Shown here piece by piece: positions 1-10,262 of a stretch of 62,592 nt of DNA (the stretch's first letter is position 1; every line of letters starts with the position of its first letter). The stretch comes from Rhodospirillaceae bacterium Spongia-Bin9 (lineage in GTDB: Bacteria > Pseudomonadota > Alphaproteobacteria > Bin65), in NCBI GenBank assembly GCA_900197615.1, contig FZLR01000004.1, forward strand, positions 1 to 62,592, given 5' to 3'. The translations under genes and the position numbers were made by a program. The notes below the pieces were generated by a model. It saw only the letters and a program-made list of their open reading frames with translations. It did not search any database and was not told the origin of the DNA.

Positions 1-2
1 TA

Positions 3-1046
3 TTCCGGATCGGCGCCGGTGGATCGCCCCTCGGCGCCCGGACCTTGTGCGCAATCGCGCCGGCCGGGCGGCTGGCGTTCGTCGAGAATGCCGATCCGGA
101 CACGGTGGGCCGGGCAGTGGCAGGCGACATGGCCGATTGCGCCTTCCTCGCCATATCGAAATCCGGCGCCACCGCCGAGACCCTGGCGGTCTTCGCGCAC
201 TATTGGGCGGTGGCGGCGGACGCGCTGGGCCCGGCCGAGGCCGCAGCGCGCTTCCTTGTCGTCACCGGACCGCAGGAGTCGCCGCTGCGCCGGCTGGCCC
301 GGCGCCACGGCATCGCGGTGCTGGACCACGAACAGGATGCAGTCGGCCGCATGTCCATTCTGGCCAATGTCGGATTGCTGCCGGCCGCCATCGACGGCGT
401 CGACGGCCGGGCCGTCCGGGCCGGGGCGCGTACCGTCGCAGAGCAGGCGCTGACGGCAGAAACGGCGGCAGATTGCCCGCCGGCGCTGGGCGCGGCGATG
501 CAGGTGGCACTGATGCGGGAGCGGGGCGCGACCGCCAGCATCCTGATGCCGTATGCCGACCGGCTGGCCGACTTCTCCCGCTGGTATTGCCAGCTCTGGG
601 CGGAAAGCCTGGGCAAGGCGGGCTGCGGCAGCATGCCCTATCCGGCGCTCGGCACGGTCGACCAGCACAGCCAGCTCCAGTTCTGGCTCGACGGTCCGCC
701 GATCGGCACCTACACGATTATCGACCGACCGCCGGCCGACACGCCGCCGCTGCGCCTCTACGACCCCGGCCTGGACTGGATGGACGGCCGGACTCTCGGC
801 GAACTTATGGAGGCCGCGGCCGGCGCAACTGCCGCTATTCTGGTGCAAAACGGCCGTCCGGTGCGGCGGATTCGTCTCCACAGGAGCAGCGTCGATGCGG
901 AAATTGTCGGCGCACTAGCTATGCATTTCCTGCTCGAGACGGCGATCGCCGGATACATACTGGGAATCGATCCATTCACCCAGCCTGCCGTCGACGCGGG
1001 CAAGAGTTTAATTCAAGAATTTCTCTCGAAATCTGTGGAAAAATGA
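3..1046 (+). CDS. pgi: Glucose-6-phosphate isomerase, 5'-truncated by window edge
   Basis: The frame is open from base 3 and lacks its N-terminus because the window begins inside the gene. The enzyme interconverts glucose-6-phosphate and fructose-6-phosphate in the cytoplasm. Seen: a GGSPLGA start of the sugar-isomerase fold, the phosphate-binding stretch SKSGATAETL, the QLWAESLGK signature carrying the catalytic Glu, the DQHSQLQFWLDGP segment and a final AVDAGKSL with the C-terminal Lys. About 347 residues are present; family members run about 430-550. The stop lies 17 bases before mutL on the same strand, so the two may be cotranscribed. Confidence 0.93.
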   Translation, partial: FRIGAGGSPLGARTLCAIAPAGRLAFVENADPDTVGRAVAGDMADCAFLAISKSGATAETLAVFAHYWAVAADALGPAEAAARFLVVTGPQESPLRRLARRHGIAVLDHEQDAVGRMSILANVGLLPAAIDGVDGRAVRAGARTVAEQALTAETAADCPPALGAAMQVALMRERGATASILMPYADRLADFSRWYCQLWAESLGKAGCGSMPYPALGTVDQHSQLQFWLDGPPIGTYTIIDRPPADTPPLRLYDPGLDWMDGRTLGELMEAAAGATAAILVQNGRPVRRIRLHRSSVDAEIVGALAMHFLLETAIAGYILGIDPFTQPAVDAGKSLIQEFLSKSVEK

Positions 1047-1063
1047 TTTACTTTATTTGGTGA

Positions 1064-2911
1064 ATGATTCGTCTCCTTCCACCAGATGTTGTTAACCGCA
1101 TCGCTGCGGGCGAAGTGATCGAGCGCCCGGCGGCGGTCGTCAAGGAATTGGTCGAAAACGCGATCGACGCCGGCGCCAGCAAGATCGACGCGATCGTGCG
1201 CAACGGCGGCCGGAGCTATATCGCCGTAACCGACGACGGCCGCGGCATGGGGCGCAAGGCCCTGGCCCTCGCCGTGGAGCGGCATGCCACCAGCAAGCTG
1301 CCGGGCGACGACCTCGTCAATATTTCGACGCTTGGCTTCCGCGGCGAGGCCCTGCCCTCGATCGGCGCCGTCAGCCGGCTCAAGATCACCACCCGGGAAG
1401 CGGAAACCGCTTCGGGCTGGTCGATACACATCCATGGCGGCCTGCGCGGCATTCCCGGGCCGGCGCCTATGCCCGGAGGCACCAAGGTCGAGGTGTTCGA
1501 CCTGTTCTACGCCACGCCGGCGCGACTCAAATTCCTCAAGAGCGGGCGCAGCGAGCAACAGTCGGTAACCGACACCGTCAATCGCCTGGCGATGGCGCAT
1601 CCGGAGATCGGTTTCAGTCTGCGCGGCGACATCGAACGGCCGCTGATCTCGCTGCCGGTCAACACCGGGGATATGTTCGATATGCGGCTGGCGCGGCTCT
1701 CGGCCGTCCTGGGCAAGGATTTCGCCGATAATGCCGTACGCGTCGACGCCATGCGCGACAAATTGCGGCTGACCGGCCATATCGGCGTGCCGACACTGCA
1801 TCGGGGGAGCGCGCGGCACCAGTATCTGTTCGTCAACGGCCGGCCGGTCAAGGATCGCCTCATGGGCGGAGCCGTGCGCGGCGCCTATCGCGATTTCCTG
1901 GCGCGAGACCGGCATCCGCTGGTCGCGCTGTTTCTTGATATTCCGCCGGAAGAAGTGGACGTAAATGTCCATCCGGCCAAGACCGAGGTCCGGTTCCGCG
2001 ACGCCGGTATGGTCCGGGGACTGATCGTGAGCGCCCTGCGCCACGCGCTGGCCGAGGCCGGCCACCGGGCGTCGACGACCGTGGCAGATGCGGCGCTCGG
2101 CGCGTTCCGCCCGGCAAACGGCAATGGCGCGGCGGGCCGGCCACCAGGCGTTTCGACCAACGGAAGGCCGTCTGGCGACCACGCGCCTGGCGTCAACGGC
2201 ATGGCCGAGACGGCAACCGCCTGGCAGGGCCCCAACCCGTCGCATCTGCCGGCTTCGGATGTGTTCAACGGCGTCGGCGCACCGACCGTCCGGACGCTCG
2301 GGGAGCCGGACGCCGAAGACACTGCGTTCGACAATCCCCTCGGGGCGGCCCGGGCCCAGGTCCACCGGACCTATATCGTCTCCCAGACCGCCGACGGTAT
2401 TGTGATCGTGGACCAGCACGCGGCGCACGAGCGGCTGGTCTATGAGGAGATGAAGAAGGCGCTGGCCAACGGCGGCGTTCATCGCCAGGGCCTGTTGATC
2501 CCGGAAGTCGTCGAACTGGACGACGACCTGGCCAACGCCCTGATCGCGCGCCGCGGCGATCTGGCGGAGTTCGGGCTGGCGATCGAGAAATTCGGCGGCG
2601 GGGCCATCGTCGTGCGGGAGTATCCCGCGCTGCTGGGCGACGGCGATATCCAGGGTCTGGTGCGCAATCTGGCCGACGAGATCGTCGAGATGGGCGGCGA
2701 TTTCTCGCTGAAGGAGAAGCTGGACGAAGTGTGCGGAACCATCGCCTGCCACAGCTCGATTCGCGCCGGGCGGACGATGAACGGCGACGAGATGAACGCC
2801 CTGCTGCGCCAGATGGAGGCCACGCCGCACAGCGGTCAGTGCAATCACGGCCGCCCGACCTATGTCGAACTGAAGCTGAACGACCTCGAACGGCTGTTCG
2901 GCCGGCGTTAG
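1064..2911 (+). CDS. mutL: DNA mismatch repair protein MutL
   Basis: 615 residues, normal length. MutL couples MutS mismatch recognition to strand incision. The N-terminal GHKL ATPase is clear: [15 protein letters not shown] and GFRGEAL motifs within the first 110 residues. A proline/glycine-rich linker covers about residues 345-420. The C-terminal dimerisation part has [12 protein letters not shown] near residue 450, which fits the DQHA(X)2E(X)4E endonuclease motif, and ends with a CNHGRPTY segment. This indicates the nicking type of MutL found in bacteria without MutH. It starts 17 bases after pgi and ends 25 bases before the convergent amidase. Confidence 0.97.
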   Translation: MIRLLPPDVVNRIAAGEVIERPAAVVKELVENAIDAGASKIDAIVRNGGRSYIAVTDDGRGMGRKALALAVERHATSKLPGDDLVNISTLGFRGEALPSIGAVSRLKITTREAETASGWSIHIHGGLRGIPGPAPMPGGTKVEVFDLFYATPARLKFLKSGRSEQQSVTDTVNRLAMAHPEIGFSLRGDIERPLISLPVNTGDMFDMRLARLSAVLGKDFADNAVRVDAMRDKLRLTGHIGVPTLHRGSARHQYLFVNGRPVKDRLMGGAVRGAYRDFLARDRHPLVALFLDIPPEEVDVNVHPAKTEVRFRDAGMVRGLIVSALRHALAEAGHRASTTVADAALGAFRPANGNGAAGRPPGVSTNGRPSGDHAPGVNGMAETATAWQGPNPSHLPASDVFNGVGAPTVRTLGEPDAEDTAFDNPLGAARAQVHRTYIVSQTADGIVIVDQHAAHERLVYEEMKKALANGGVHRQGLLIPEVVELDDDLANALIARRGDLAEFGLAIEKFGGGAIVVREYPALLGDGDIQGLVRNLADEIVEMGGDFSLKEKLDEVCGTIACHSSIRAGRTMNGDEMNALLRQMEATPHSGQCNHGRPTYVELKLNDLERLFGRR

Positions 2912-2936
2912 GCGCGGCCCGGAGTCTCCACCGCTT

Positions 2937-4370
2937 TCAGGCAGCAATCACCGGCCAGCGGTCCTTCCACGGCCGGGCATTCTCAAGCTGCCCGGCCAGA
3001 CGGAACAGGGTGGCCTCGTCGCCGTAGCGCCCGGCAAACTGCACCCCGACCGGCAGCCCCGCGCCGTTCCAGACCAGCGGCACGGTCATGGCCGGTTGCC
3101 CGGTCACGTTGAACAGCGGCGTGTGCGAACTGAATAGCGCGACGGCCTGCCGGGCGGACCGCCGGGTCTCCTCGGTCCAGAGGAAGCTGCCGACCGGCAA
3201 CGGCGGCGCGGCCACGGTCGGCGTCAGCAGGATATCCCAGTCGTCGAAAAACCGGCCGACGATACGCGCGACGCGCTGGGCATCCTGAACGGCAATCAGA
3301 TAGTCGGACGCGCCGATCTTCTGCGAGACTTCATACATGCGCCAGGTCCAGGGCTCGAAATATTCGGGCGCGGGCGCCCGGTCCAGGCGGCGCGCCCAGT
3401 CGGCGACAACCCATCCGAACATGCCGGTCCACAGGTTCGAGAACAGCCTGGCGATGCCGTCCCAATCGATATCCGGTTCGGCATAATCGACACGGTGGCC
3501 GAGCGATTCGCATAGCCGGGCCGCATCCTCGACGGCGGCGACGCAATCCGGATGCACGTCGCAACCGTTCATCGAGCCGGTCATTACAGCGATCTTCAGC
3601 GTGCCCGGATCAGCCCCGACCTCCGCGGCGAAGGGCCGGGCCGGCGGGGGCGGCGCATAGGGCTCGCCGGGCGCCGGGCCGGCGGTGGCGTCGAGGATCG
3701 CCGCGCTGTCGCGCACCGAGCGGCTGACGACATGTTCGTGGATAATGCCGTTGCCGATATCGCCGTAATGCGGCGCCAGCGAGTTGCGCCCGCGGGTCGC
3801 TTTCAGCCCGAACAGGCCGCAGCAGGACGCCGGAATGCGGATCGAGCCGCCGCCGTCGTTGGCGTGCGCGACAGGGACCAGCCCGGCCGCAACCGCTGCG
3901 GCCGAGCCGCCGCTGGAGCCACCGGTCATATGGCCGGTGTTCCACGGGTTGCGCGCCGGGCCGAACAGGGCCGGCTCCGCCGTCGGCAGCAGGCCGAACT
4001 CCGAGGTGTTGGCCTTGCCGAGGACGACGAGCCCGGCGGCGCGATAGCGGGCCACCAGTTCGCTGTCGCCGTCCGAGACGTAACCTGCGAGAAATTCCGA
4101 GCCCTCGGTCATCGGCTCGCCGCCGAACTCCGCAGCCAAATCTTTCAGAAAAAACGGAACGCCGCGAAATGGCCCGTTCGGCAGATCGCCGGCGGCGGCC
4201 GTGCGGGCCTGCTCGAACATCGGATGGACAACGGCATTGAGGGCCGGATTGCGCCGTTCGATCCGCCCGATGGCGGCGTCGACCAGTTCCAGCGCGGTGA
4301 CGTCGCCTTGCCGGACCAGTTCGGCCTGGGACGTGGCGTCGAGTTTCCAGACGTCGCCGAGACCTGTCAT
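2937..4370 (-). CDS. Amidase signature family protein
   Basis: 477 residues, full length for the family, which hydrolyses carboxamides through a Ser-cisSer-Lys triad. Seen: Lys76 in FFLKDL, the GGSSGGS stretch with cis-Ser152, and nucleophile Ser176 in [10 protein letters not shown]. The gene overlaps the upstream tyrosine phosphatase by four bases (ATGA), so they are translationally coupled. The substrate cannot be read from the sequence. GatA is less likely because no gatB/gatC neighbours are present. Confidence 0.9.
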   Translation of the reverse strand: MTGLGDVWKLDATSQAELVRQGDVTALELVDAAIGRIERRNPALNAVVHPMFEQARTAAAGDLPNGPFRGVPFFLKDLAAEFGGEPMTEGSEFLAGYVSDGDSELVARYRAAGLVVLGKANTSEFGLLPTAEPALFGPARNPWNTGHMTGGSSGGSAAAVAAGLVPVAHANDGGGSIRIPASCCGLFGLKATRGRNSLAPHYGDIGNGIIHEHVVSRSVRDSAAILDATAGPAPGEPYAPPPPARPFAAEVGADPGTLKIAVMTGSMNGCDVHPDCVAAVEDAARLCESLGHRVDYAEPDIDWDGIARLFSNLWTGMFGWVVADWARRLDRAPAPEYFEPWTWRMYEVSQKIGASDYLIAVQDAQRVARIVGRFFDDWDILLTPTVAAPPLPVGSFLWTEETRRSARQAVALFSSHTPLFNVTGQPAMTVPLVWNGAGLPVGVQFAGRYGDEATLFRLAGQLENARPWKDRWPVIAA

Positions 4371-4843
4371 GCCGTTGCCTTTCGTTCGAGCAGCATAGCC
4401 ACGATGCCGCGGCAGCCGGCTTCGATCAGGTCGAGCGCCAGCTCGTAATCTTCCGCGCTGCCGTCATAGGGGTCGGGCACGTCGCGTCGCCCGGTCCCCG
4501 GCGCGAAATCGAGAAACAGGCGGATCCGGCCGGCGCGCGCCGCCGGCACTGCCCGCATGAGCCGGTCGAAATGCCCGCTGTCCATGGCGAGGATCGGGTC
4601 GAACCGGTCGAAGTCGGCCGACGAAAACGTCCGGGCGCGCTGACCGGCGAAATCGTAGCCGCGCCGTTCGCCGGCCTCGCGCGCCCGGGCATCCGGCGGC
4701 AGACCGGTGTGATACGCATGGGTGCCGCACGAATCGATCGTTACCGTATCGCCGAGCCCGGCGGCTTCGGCCATCCGGCGCAGGACCGCCTCGCCCGTCG
4801 GGGAACGGCAGATGTTCCCGGTGCAGACGAACAGGACGTTCAT
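4367..4843 (-). CDS. Low-molecular-weight protein-tyrosine phosphatase
   Basis: 158 residues, cytoplasmic. The P-loop CTGNICRS (Cys7-X5-Arg13) sits at the very N-terminus, and the general-acid loop DPYDGS lies near residue 128, as in LMW-PTP enzymes that form a cysteinyl-phosphate intermediate. It starts 3 bases after the SDR upstream and overlaps the amidase by four bases, so it lies mid-operon. The role could be protein dephosphorylation; arsenate reductase relatives share the fold, but no ars gene is nearby. Confidence 0.92.
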   Translation of the reverse strand: MNVLFVCTGNICRSPTGEAVLRRMAEAAGLGDTVTIDSCGTHAYHTGLPPDARAREAGERRGYDFAGQRARTFSSADFDRFDPILAMDSGHFDRLMRAVPAARAGRIRLFLDFAPGTGRRDVPDPYDGSAEDYELALDLIEAGCRGIVAMLLERKATA

Positions 4844-4846
4844 GCC

Positions 4847-5629
4847 CTACAGGTGCGAGCCGCCGCCGTCGACCGTCAGCGACTGGCCGGTGAGGAATCC
4901 GGTCTGCGGCGAGGCTAGGAACAGGATGCAGCCGATCAGGTCGTCCGGCGTTTCCGTGCGCTTGAAGCACTGGGTCTGGGCGAACGCCCTGAAGCCCTCG
5001 GCCGTGGTCGTCTCGCGCGGGACTTCGGTCATGGTCGCGCCGGGCAGGATGCAGTTCACGGCAATACCGAAATCGCCGAGCTCCCGCGCCATCGAGCGGG
5101 TCATGCCGATCACGGCGGATTTCGAGGCGATATAGTGCAGGTAGCGGTCGCGACCCCGGTTGACCGCGGCGGACGAAACGTTGATCACCCGGCCCCAGCC
5201 GGCCGCGCGCATCGCCGGCACCACCGCCTTCGTGGCCAGCATCGTGCCGGTGACGTTGACGTCGAGCACCCGCCGCCATTCGTCGACCGGGATCTCCCAG
5301 AACGGGCGCATTTTCAGGGTCGAGAAGATGGCGGCGCCGTTGAACAGGATGTCGATGCGCCCGTGTTCGCGCAGCACGGTTTCCGCCATCGCCTCGACCG
5401 AAGCCGGGTCTGCGACATCGGCCGGTACGGCCAGCGCAGCCGGTCCGATTTCCTCTGCCACAGCCGCTGCCTTCGCGCCGTCGATATCGGCAATGACCGG
5501 CAGCGCGCCGCAGGCCGCGAAGGCATGGGCCGCCGCCCGGCCGATCCCCTGGCCACCGCCGGTGACGATGGCGACCCGCCCCTGCAGGCCGTCCATCGCC
5601 GGGCGATCCGGGTCAGTTGCAGAAGCCAC
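4847..5629 (-). CDS. Short-chain dehydrogenase/reductase (SDR)
   Basis: 260 residues of classical SDR type using NAD(P)H. Seen: the nucleotide-binding TGGGQGIG near residue 25, the Asn of the NGAA segment, the catalytic Ser of INVSSA and the YxxxK motif YIASK. The C-terminal LTVDGGG is the usual SDR end. Its start overlaps the stop of the upstream alpha/beta hydrolase by 17 bases. The substrate is unknown; being in a unit with a hydrolase and an amidase suggests small-molecule catabolism. Confidence 0.92.
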   Translation of the reverse strand: MASATDPDRPAMDGLQGRVAIVTGGGQGIGRAAAHAFAACGALPVIADIDGAKAAAVAEEIGPAALAVPADVADPASVEAMAETVLREHGRIDILFNGAAIFSTLKMRPFWEIPVDEWRRVLDVNVTGTMLATKAVVPAMRAAGWGRVINVSSAAVNRGRDRYLHYIASKSAVIGMTRSMARELGDFGIAVNCILPGATMTEVPRETTTAEGFRAFAQTQCFKRTETPDDLIGCILFLASPQTGFLTGQSLTVDGGGSHL

Positions 5630-6791
5630 GGGCGCCCAGCCAGTCGAGGCAGGTATCGGCCGCTTCCTGCAGCTTTTCCTTCTGCCCGAGATAATAGTGG
5701 GAGCCGCCCTTTATCACCTTCATGGTTTTGTCGGCGCTGCCGGCGGCATTGTAGATCGTACCGGTGTGGGGTTGCGGCACCGCATCGTCGGCCGAATTCT
5801 CGATGGCGAGCAGCGGCGCTTGCACCGTGCGCACGCATTTCTCGCCATGGGCGTTGGTGTCGTCCGGCGACCACTGGCTCAGCCAGGCGCGCAGGGTGGA
5901 GAAGCGGCCGAGGCCGACCGGCCCGCTGTTCACCGTCTCCGGCACGCCGAGATAGCAGGTGCCGGGTTCGCGGTCGTTCGGGTCCAGCGCCGGATCGAGA
6001 AAGCGCGGCTCCGCCATCGTCCGATGGGTGATCAGGCTGCGCTCGATCTCGTTGCCGCCGCGCTTCTTCAGGTCTTCCAGCATCTGGCGCACATAGGCCG
6101 TCTTGCGGCGCACCCGGCCAAGCTGGGCAGCCCGGAAGCGGGCGATGAAATCGGCGCTGTAGGGCGGTTGGTTCGGGTTTGCGGGATTGTAGAGGTCGAG
6201 CTCCGGATCGCGGTTGTCCGGATCGTTCTCGTCGCGCACGGAGGGATCGATCCAGTCGGTCAGCACGACGGCGCGGGACAGGTGTGCGGCCTGGAATATG
6301 ACCGCGTCGGCGGCAATCAGGCCGGCGGCGGTCAGGTCGTAGGAGTCGCCGGCGGGCGTGTGGGTAATCGTCGGGTTCTCGGCCTGGGACTGATAGAACA
6401 GCGAGAGCGAGCCGCCGCCGGACCAGCCGACCAGCACGACCTTGCCGTAGCCCCAGTCCTCCTTCGCGTGCCGGACCCAGGCGCCGAGGTCGGCCGTGAC
6501 CTTTTCCATGATCAGCGATGTATCGTTCTTCGGATAGCGGCTGGCGGCGCACAGGACATGGACGCCGTGGCGCGCCATCGCCCGCGGCATGGGCAGGAGC
6601 TGGAGCGTCGAGGCCGGATGCATGTAGACGAGCAGCGTGTCGGACGGCTTGCCTTCCGGCAGGAAGCGGACGCCCTCCAGGTTCACCCGGCCGTGGCTGC
6701 CGGCGAATCCGTACGTCTCGGTAAACTGGCTGGTCTCCGCATAGGAAATGTGCGCCCAATCGGGCCGCCAGGTGAAGGTTTCGCGCGCCAT
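5613..6791 (-). CDS. Alpha/beta hydrolase family protein
   Basis: 392 residues. The nucleophile elbow GWSGGG lies near residue 146, the family Asp/His are plausible in the C-terminal quarter (DDAVPQ and GGSHYY), and a YMHPAST segment forms the oxyanion side of the fold. No signal peptide is evident. It is the first gene of the minus-strand unit hydrolase - SDR - phosphatase - amidase. The substrate class cannot be called; the family includes esterases and C-C hydrolases. Confidence 0.85.
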   Translation of the reverse strand: MARETFTWRPDWAHISYAETSQFTETYGFAGSHGRVNLEGVRFLPEGKPSDTLLVYMHPASTLQLLPMPRAMARHGVHVLCAASRYPKNDTSLIMEKVTADLGAWVRHAKEDWGYGKVVLVGWSGGGSLSLFYQSQAENPTITHTPAGDSYDLTAAGLIAADAVIFQAAHLSRAVVLTDWIDPSVRDENDPDNRDPELDLYNPANPNQPPYSADFIARFRAAQLGRVRRKTAYVRQMLEDLKKRGGNEIERSLITHRTMAEPRFLDPALDPNDREPGTCYLGVPETVNSGPVGLGRFSTLRAWLSQWSPDDTNAHGEKCVRTVQAPLLAIENSADDAVPQPHTGTIYNAAGSADKTMKVIKGGSHYYLGQKEKLQEAADTCLDWLGARGFCN

Positions 6792-6950
6792 CGCTCCCCG
6801 CTCTCCGCTCCCATTCGTCTTCCGCCATCCATGCCCGCGCCCGGCGCGCCTGTAAAGTCCCGGCGGCGCGCAGCCCGCTCCCCGGTGCAGCTATTGATCG
6901 GGGCCGGCCGATCGGGTTTATAGGCGGTTCCCCAACGCCCGGAGCCCGCC

Positions 6951-7730
6951 ATGTACCAGCCGTTCGATCTGACCGGAAAAGTCGCCCTCGTGACCGGCGG
7001 CAACGGCGGCATCGGCCTCGGCTTCTGCGAGGCGATGGCCCAGGCCGGGGCGGACATCTGCATCTGGGGCACCAACGCGGAGAAGAACGCCGCCGCCGCC
7101 GGGCGGCTGGTGCCGACCGGCCGGAAGGTCCGCACACAACAGGTCGATGTCTCGGACAGCGCGGCGGTCGACGCCGCCTTCGCCGTGGCACTGGCGGCGT
7201 TCGGCCGGGTCGACGGCGTGTTCGCCAACGCCGGCGTCACCGGCCGCAAGCGCAGCTTCTTCGAAATCGACGACGCCGAATGGCAGCGCGTGATGCAGGT
7301 CAATCTGGATGGCGTGTTCTACACCCTGCGCGCCGCGGCCCGGCACATGGTGGACCGGGCGGAGAACGGCGACCCCGGCGGCCGGCTGGTCGCAACCGCC
7401 AGCCTCGCCGCCCTCTCAGGCGCCGCCCGGAACGAGCATTATGGCGCGACCAAGGGCGCCGTCGTCTCGATGATCCGGGCGATGGCGGTGGATTTCGCCC
7501 GCCACGGCATCACCGCCAACGCCATCCTGCCCGGCTGGATCGAAACCGACATGACCGAGACCCTGTTCGCCTGGGACCGCTTCGCCGAATCCGCCCTGCC
7601 CCGGACGCCCGCGGGCCGCTGGGGCCGGCCGGAGGATTTCGGCGGCATCGCCGTCTACCTGATGAGCGACGCCTCGGCCTTCCACACCGGCGACAGCCAC
7701 CTGATCGACGGCGGCTATTGGGTATTCTAG
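6951..7730 (+). CDS. Short-chain dehydrogenase/reductase (SDR)
   Basis: 259 residues, classical SDR. Seen: TGGNGGIG cofactor loop, NAG segment (FANAGV), catalytic Ser in the TASLAAL region, YGATK catalytic Tyr/Lys, PGWIETDM after the active site and the C-terminal LIDGGY. It is transcribed divergently from the hydrolase operon across 159 bases and converges on bufD. Likely a 3-hydroxyacyl or sugar-type oxidoreductase, but the sequence does not decide. Confidence 0.92.
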   Translation: MYQPFDLTGKVALVTGGNGGIGLGFCEAMAQAGADICIWGTNAEKNAAAAGRLVPTGRKVRTQQVDVSDSAAVDAAFAVALAAFGRVDGVFANAGVTGRKRSFFEIDDAEWQRVMQVNLDGVFYTLRAAARHMVDRAENGDPGGRLVATASLAALSGAARNEHYGATKGAVVSMIRAMAVDFARHGITANAILPGWIETDMTETLFAWDRFAESALPRTPAGRWGRPEDFGGIAVYLMSDASAFHTGDSHLIDGGYWVF

Positions 7731-7764
7731 CCCCGATTCCGGAGCCGGCCGACGCTATGCCGGA

Positions 7765-8292
7765 TCAGTTGTTCGGCCAGCGCAGGCGCCGGAGCGGCGC
7801 ATCGAGCGAAATTACGCCCGGTCCCCCTTTGACGATCATGGCGGCGAGAACGGCGAACGCGAGCGTCTCCTTGGAAAAGAAGTTCGGATACACGACTAGG
7901 CCTATAATCAGCGCCATAAAGCACAGGACCGCCGCCGCGTAGCGCGACGCCAGGCCGACCATCAGGAACAGGGGCGCGATGCTCTCGGCCCAGACGATCG
8001 GATGCATGGACACGGCGTGGAACCATTCCGGCATTTCGAAACCGAAATACTTGTATTCGGCGAACACGAAATCCTGGTTTTCCGCGATCGCCCAGGGCAG
8101 TGGAATGCTCATGAATCCGAGGTCGATCTTCTCGCCGACCCGGGTCAGCGCCGAGCGGAAGAAGAACAGGGCAACGGCGAACCGGGCGCCCAGCGCGAGC
8201 AGCGAATAGGGGATCAGCTCGAAAAGGCGGAAGGTCTGCTGGACCAGGCCGTCGAGCCCCTCTTCCGTCGACTTGTTTTCGGTCATTCTCAT
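7765..8292 (-). CDS. bufD: DoxX-family membrane protein BufD of the bufferin operon
   Basis: 175 residues, integral inner-membrane protein with about four hydrophobic segments (near 25-48, 85-105, 110-130 and 133-150 by eye), matching DoxX. In known bufferin operons a DoxX protein is the fourth member; its exact role is not settled. Start chosen at ATG 8292 because GGAG lies 9 bases upstream; ATG 8286 is the alternative. It lies 48 bases after bufC on the same strand. Confidence 0.85.
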   Translation of the reverse strand: MRMTENKSTEEGLDGLVQQTFRLFELIPYSLLALGARFAVALFFFRSALTRVGEKIDLGFMSIPLPWAIAENQDFVFAEYKYFGFEMPEWFHAVSMHPIVWAESIAPLFLMVGLASRYAAAVLCFMALIIGLVVYPNFFSKETLAFAVLAAMIVKGGPGVISLDAPLRRLRWPNN

Positions 8293-8340
8293 CGAGTTCT
8301 GCTCCTTGCTTGGCTGAGGTCCCGGGATGCCCTGCCCGTA

Positions 8341-9111
8341 TCAGCTGGCATCTATCGTGTAATCGGAATGGAATGTGCCGCCTGCCAGATGGCCGGCCAG
8401 GCAGGTCGAAAGGTCGAAGTCCGCATCGGCACCGGCGACCGCAGCGGCAGCCTCGCCGAGCGTATCGCCGCGGGCGAACGCGTCGAGGAAAGCGAAGTCG
8501 CCGGGCGCCAGCAGGACCACATCGACCTTGCTTTCCGGCCGCCGCACCAGCACCTGCTGCGCGGCGTCCTGCTTTCCGTCCGGTCGCGGATCGGGCAACG
8601 CCTCGGCGCCCCACATATCCCAGACCGGCCAGTCCGACCCGATCAGGCGGACAGTCGGGTGCAGCCGGAAGCGCAGCCCGGCATAGCGGTCCGGCGCCAG
8701 CCCGGCCAGATGTTCTGCAACCAGCGGTTCGGCATCGGCTTCGAAATAGGCTTCGTTCACCGCCCACTCGACCCGCGCGAGATCCGGCAGGAAAGGCAGT
8801 TCCTCGACAGCCGGCGCAAAGCCGGCCAGAAACGCCGCGAAGTCGGCGCCATAGGCGTAGAGGGCGGGCCGCTGCGGCGGGTGCGCCGCGATAAAGCGAT
8901 GGGCCAGCACGGCGAAATTCTCATCGCCGACCAGTTTGGCGACGGTCGGGAAAGCAGCTTCCAGCACGCCGGTCAGCGACAGGAAGATGTTGTTCCGGTA
9001 GATGCCGAAGCGATGGCCGTTTTCCATGCCGTCGTCGGCGAGGGTCGCGACCGCCGCGGCGTCCCGGCCGACAGTGCCCGCGCGAAAAGCGGTTTGCAGA
9101 TCAGGCAACAT
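8341..9111 (-). CDS. bufC: DUF2063-family protein BufC, partner of the MNIO enzyme
   Basis: 256 residues from ATG 9111, which overlaps the bufB stop by 11 bases. It matches the DUF2063 family: the N-terminal half has the YRNNIFLSL and [12 protein letters not shown] segments typical of the family, followed by a less conserved C-terminal half. In bufferin systems this protein partners the DUF692 enzyme, probably presenting the precursor. A longer open frame back to 9294 runs inside bufB in another frame and is not used. Confidence 0.87.
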   Translation of the reverse strand: MLPDLQTAFRAGTVGRDAAAVATLADDGMENGHRFGIYRNNIFLSLTGVLEAAFPTVAKLVGDENFAVLAHRFIAAHPPQRPALYAYGADFAAFLAGFAPAVEELPFLPDLARVEWAVNEAYFEADAEPLVAEHLAGLAPDRYAGLRFRLHPTVRLIGSDWPVWDMWGAEALPDPRPDGKQDAAQQVLVRRPESKVDVVLLAPGDFAFLDAFARGDTLGEAAAAVAGADADFDLSTCLAGHLAGGTFHSDYTIDAS

Positions 9112-10021
9112 CGTCCAGCACCCGGCGTTGCGGCGCGAGCCTGTCCAGAAGCGCCTGCGCCCTGCCCGCTTCGCCGAGCAGGACTTCGAGCGGCGGCAGG
9201 TCGAGATCCCACTCCATGAGGACGGGTTTCGGCCCGAGTCGCGACAGCGCGGTTTCGAGCAATTCCCAGACCGCCTCCTTGACGGTCGATCCATGGTCGT
9301 CGATCAGCACCGGCCGGCCGTCCCATTCCGTATCGGCGTGGCCCGCGATGTGAATCTCGCCGACCGGGTCGCCGGGAATTGCATTCAGGAATTCCAGGGC
9401 GTCGTAGCCGTGGTTATGGGCGCTGACATGGATGTTGTTGACGTCCAGCAGCAGGCCGCAACCGCTGCGCCGCGCCGCCTCCGCGCAGAATTCCCATTCC
9501 GGGATCGTCGATTGGGCAAAGGTGACGTAGGAGGACGGGTTCTCGATCAGGATGCGTCGGCCGAATGCGTCCTGCGCCTGCCCGATATTGCGCACCAGAA
9601 TATCCAGCGCCTCTTCGGTATACGGTAGTGGCAGCAGGTCGTTCAGATAGTCGCCGCCGGTCGTACTCCAGGAGACGTGCTCCGAGACCAGGCCGGGCTC
9701 GAACCGGTCGAACAACGCCCGGAGTCGCGCCAGATGGTCCTTGTCGAGGCCTTCCGCGCTGCCCAGCGACAGGCCGACGCCGTGGCAACTCAGGGGATAG
9801 TGCTGCCGGATCGCCTCGAGCGTGGCCAGCCGCGGCCCGCCCGGGCAAAGATAATTCTCGGAATGAACTTCGAGCCAAGCAACCGCCGGCCGGCCGGCCA
9901 GGAATTCGTTATAGTGGGTATGGCGCAGGCCGACCCCGGCGGCAGCGGGAACCGGTTCCCGCGTAAAGGCCCCAGACGAGCCGTTCCCGTGGTCGAAGGC
10001 CATACCGTCCTCTGCCGCCAT
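9101..10021 (-). CDS. bufB: DUF692 multinuclear iron oxidative enzyme (MNIO) BufB
   Basis: 306 residues. DUF692 enzymes are TIM-barrel iron oxidases that modify cysteine in RiPP precursors; in bufferins they are reported to form 5-thiooxazoles. Seen: [14 protein letters not shown] near the start, EVHSENYL, the [11 protein letters not shown] metal-site segment, [34 protein letters not shown] and a late DDHGS. These supply the His/Glu/Asp ligands of the family. ATG 10021 is the longest start; ATG 10003 is possible. It overlaps bufC and follows bufA after 241 bases. Confidence 0.92.
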   Translation of the reverse strand: MAAEDGMAFDHGNGSSGAFTREPVPAAAGVGLRHTHYNEFLAGRPAVAWLEVHSENYLCPGGPRLATLEAIRQHYPLSCHGVGLSLGSAEGLDKDHLARLRALFDRFEPGLVSEHVSWSTTGGDYLNDLLPLPYTEEALDILVRNIGQAQDAFGRRILIENPSSYVTFAQSTIPEWEFCAEAARRSGCGLLLDVNNIHVSAHNHGYDALEFLNAIPGDPVGEIHIAGHADTEWDGRPVLIDDHGSTVKEAVWELLETALSRLGPKPVLMEWDLDLPPLEVLLGEAGRAQALLDRLAPQRRVLDDVA

Positions 10022-10219
10022 CCGTTGCCGCCCGTCGGCCTTCTATATCTGGACGCCCGTGCGCAAGTCGCAAGGACTTTCCGTTCGTCGAAATATTATG
10101 GCTCACGCGCCGCGTTCCCGGCCAGCAATGCCGGAAAAGCGGGGAGAGTCCGTCTCAAACGAATATCCCCGGCGCCGCTTGCGCAGGACCGAGGCGAAAA
10201 TTCGGGGACGCAAGAATAA

Positions 10220-10244
10220 GGCGGCGCGACAGAGCCGCGCCGCC
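10220..10244 (-). terminator. Hairpin after bufA, likely partial terminator
   Basis: A perfect 9-bp stem (10220-10228 with 10236-10244) and a 7-base loop, followed on the minus strand by TTATTCTT. It lies 19 bases past the bufA stop and before bufB, so it probably lets bufA be made in excess of the enzymes. Inference from position. Confidence 0.55.
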
Positions 10245-10262
10245 TCTTCGATCGATCCAGCG

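Noticed and set aside
1013..2947. Minus-strand frame of 644 codons across mutL
   Set aside because: Antisense shadow of mutL in GC-rich DNA; no family features.
2937..4370. GatA reading of the amidase
   Set aside because: No gatB or gatC nearby, and the protein sits in a catabolic-looking operon.
5160..6923. Plus-strand frame of 587 codons
   Set aside because: Antisense to the SDR and hydrolase genes, Arg/Gly-rich low-complexity translation.
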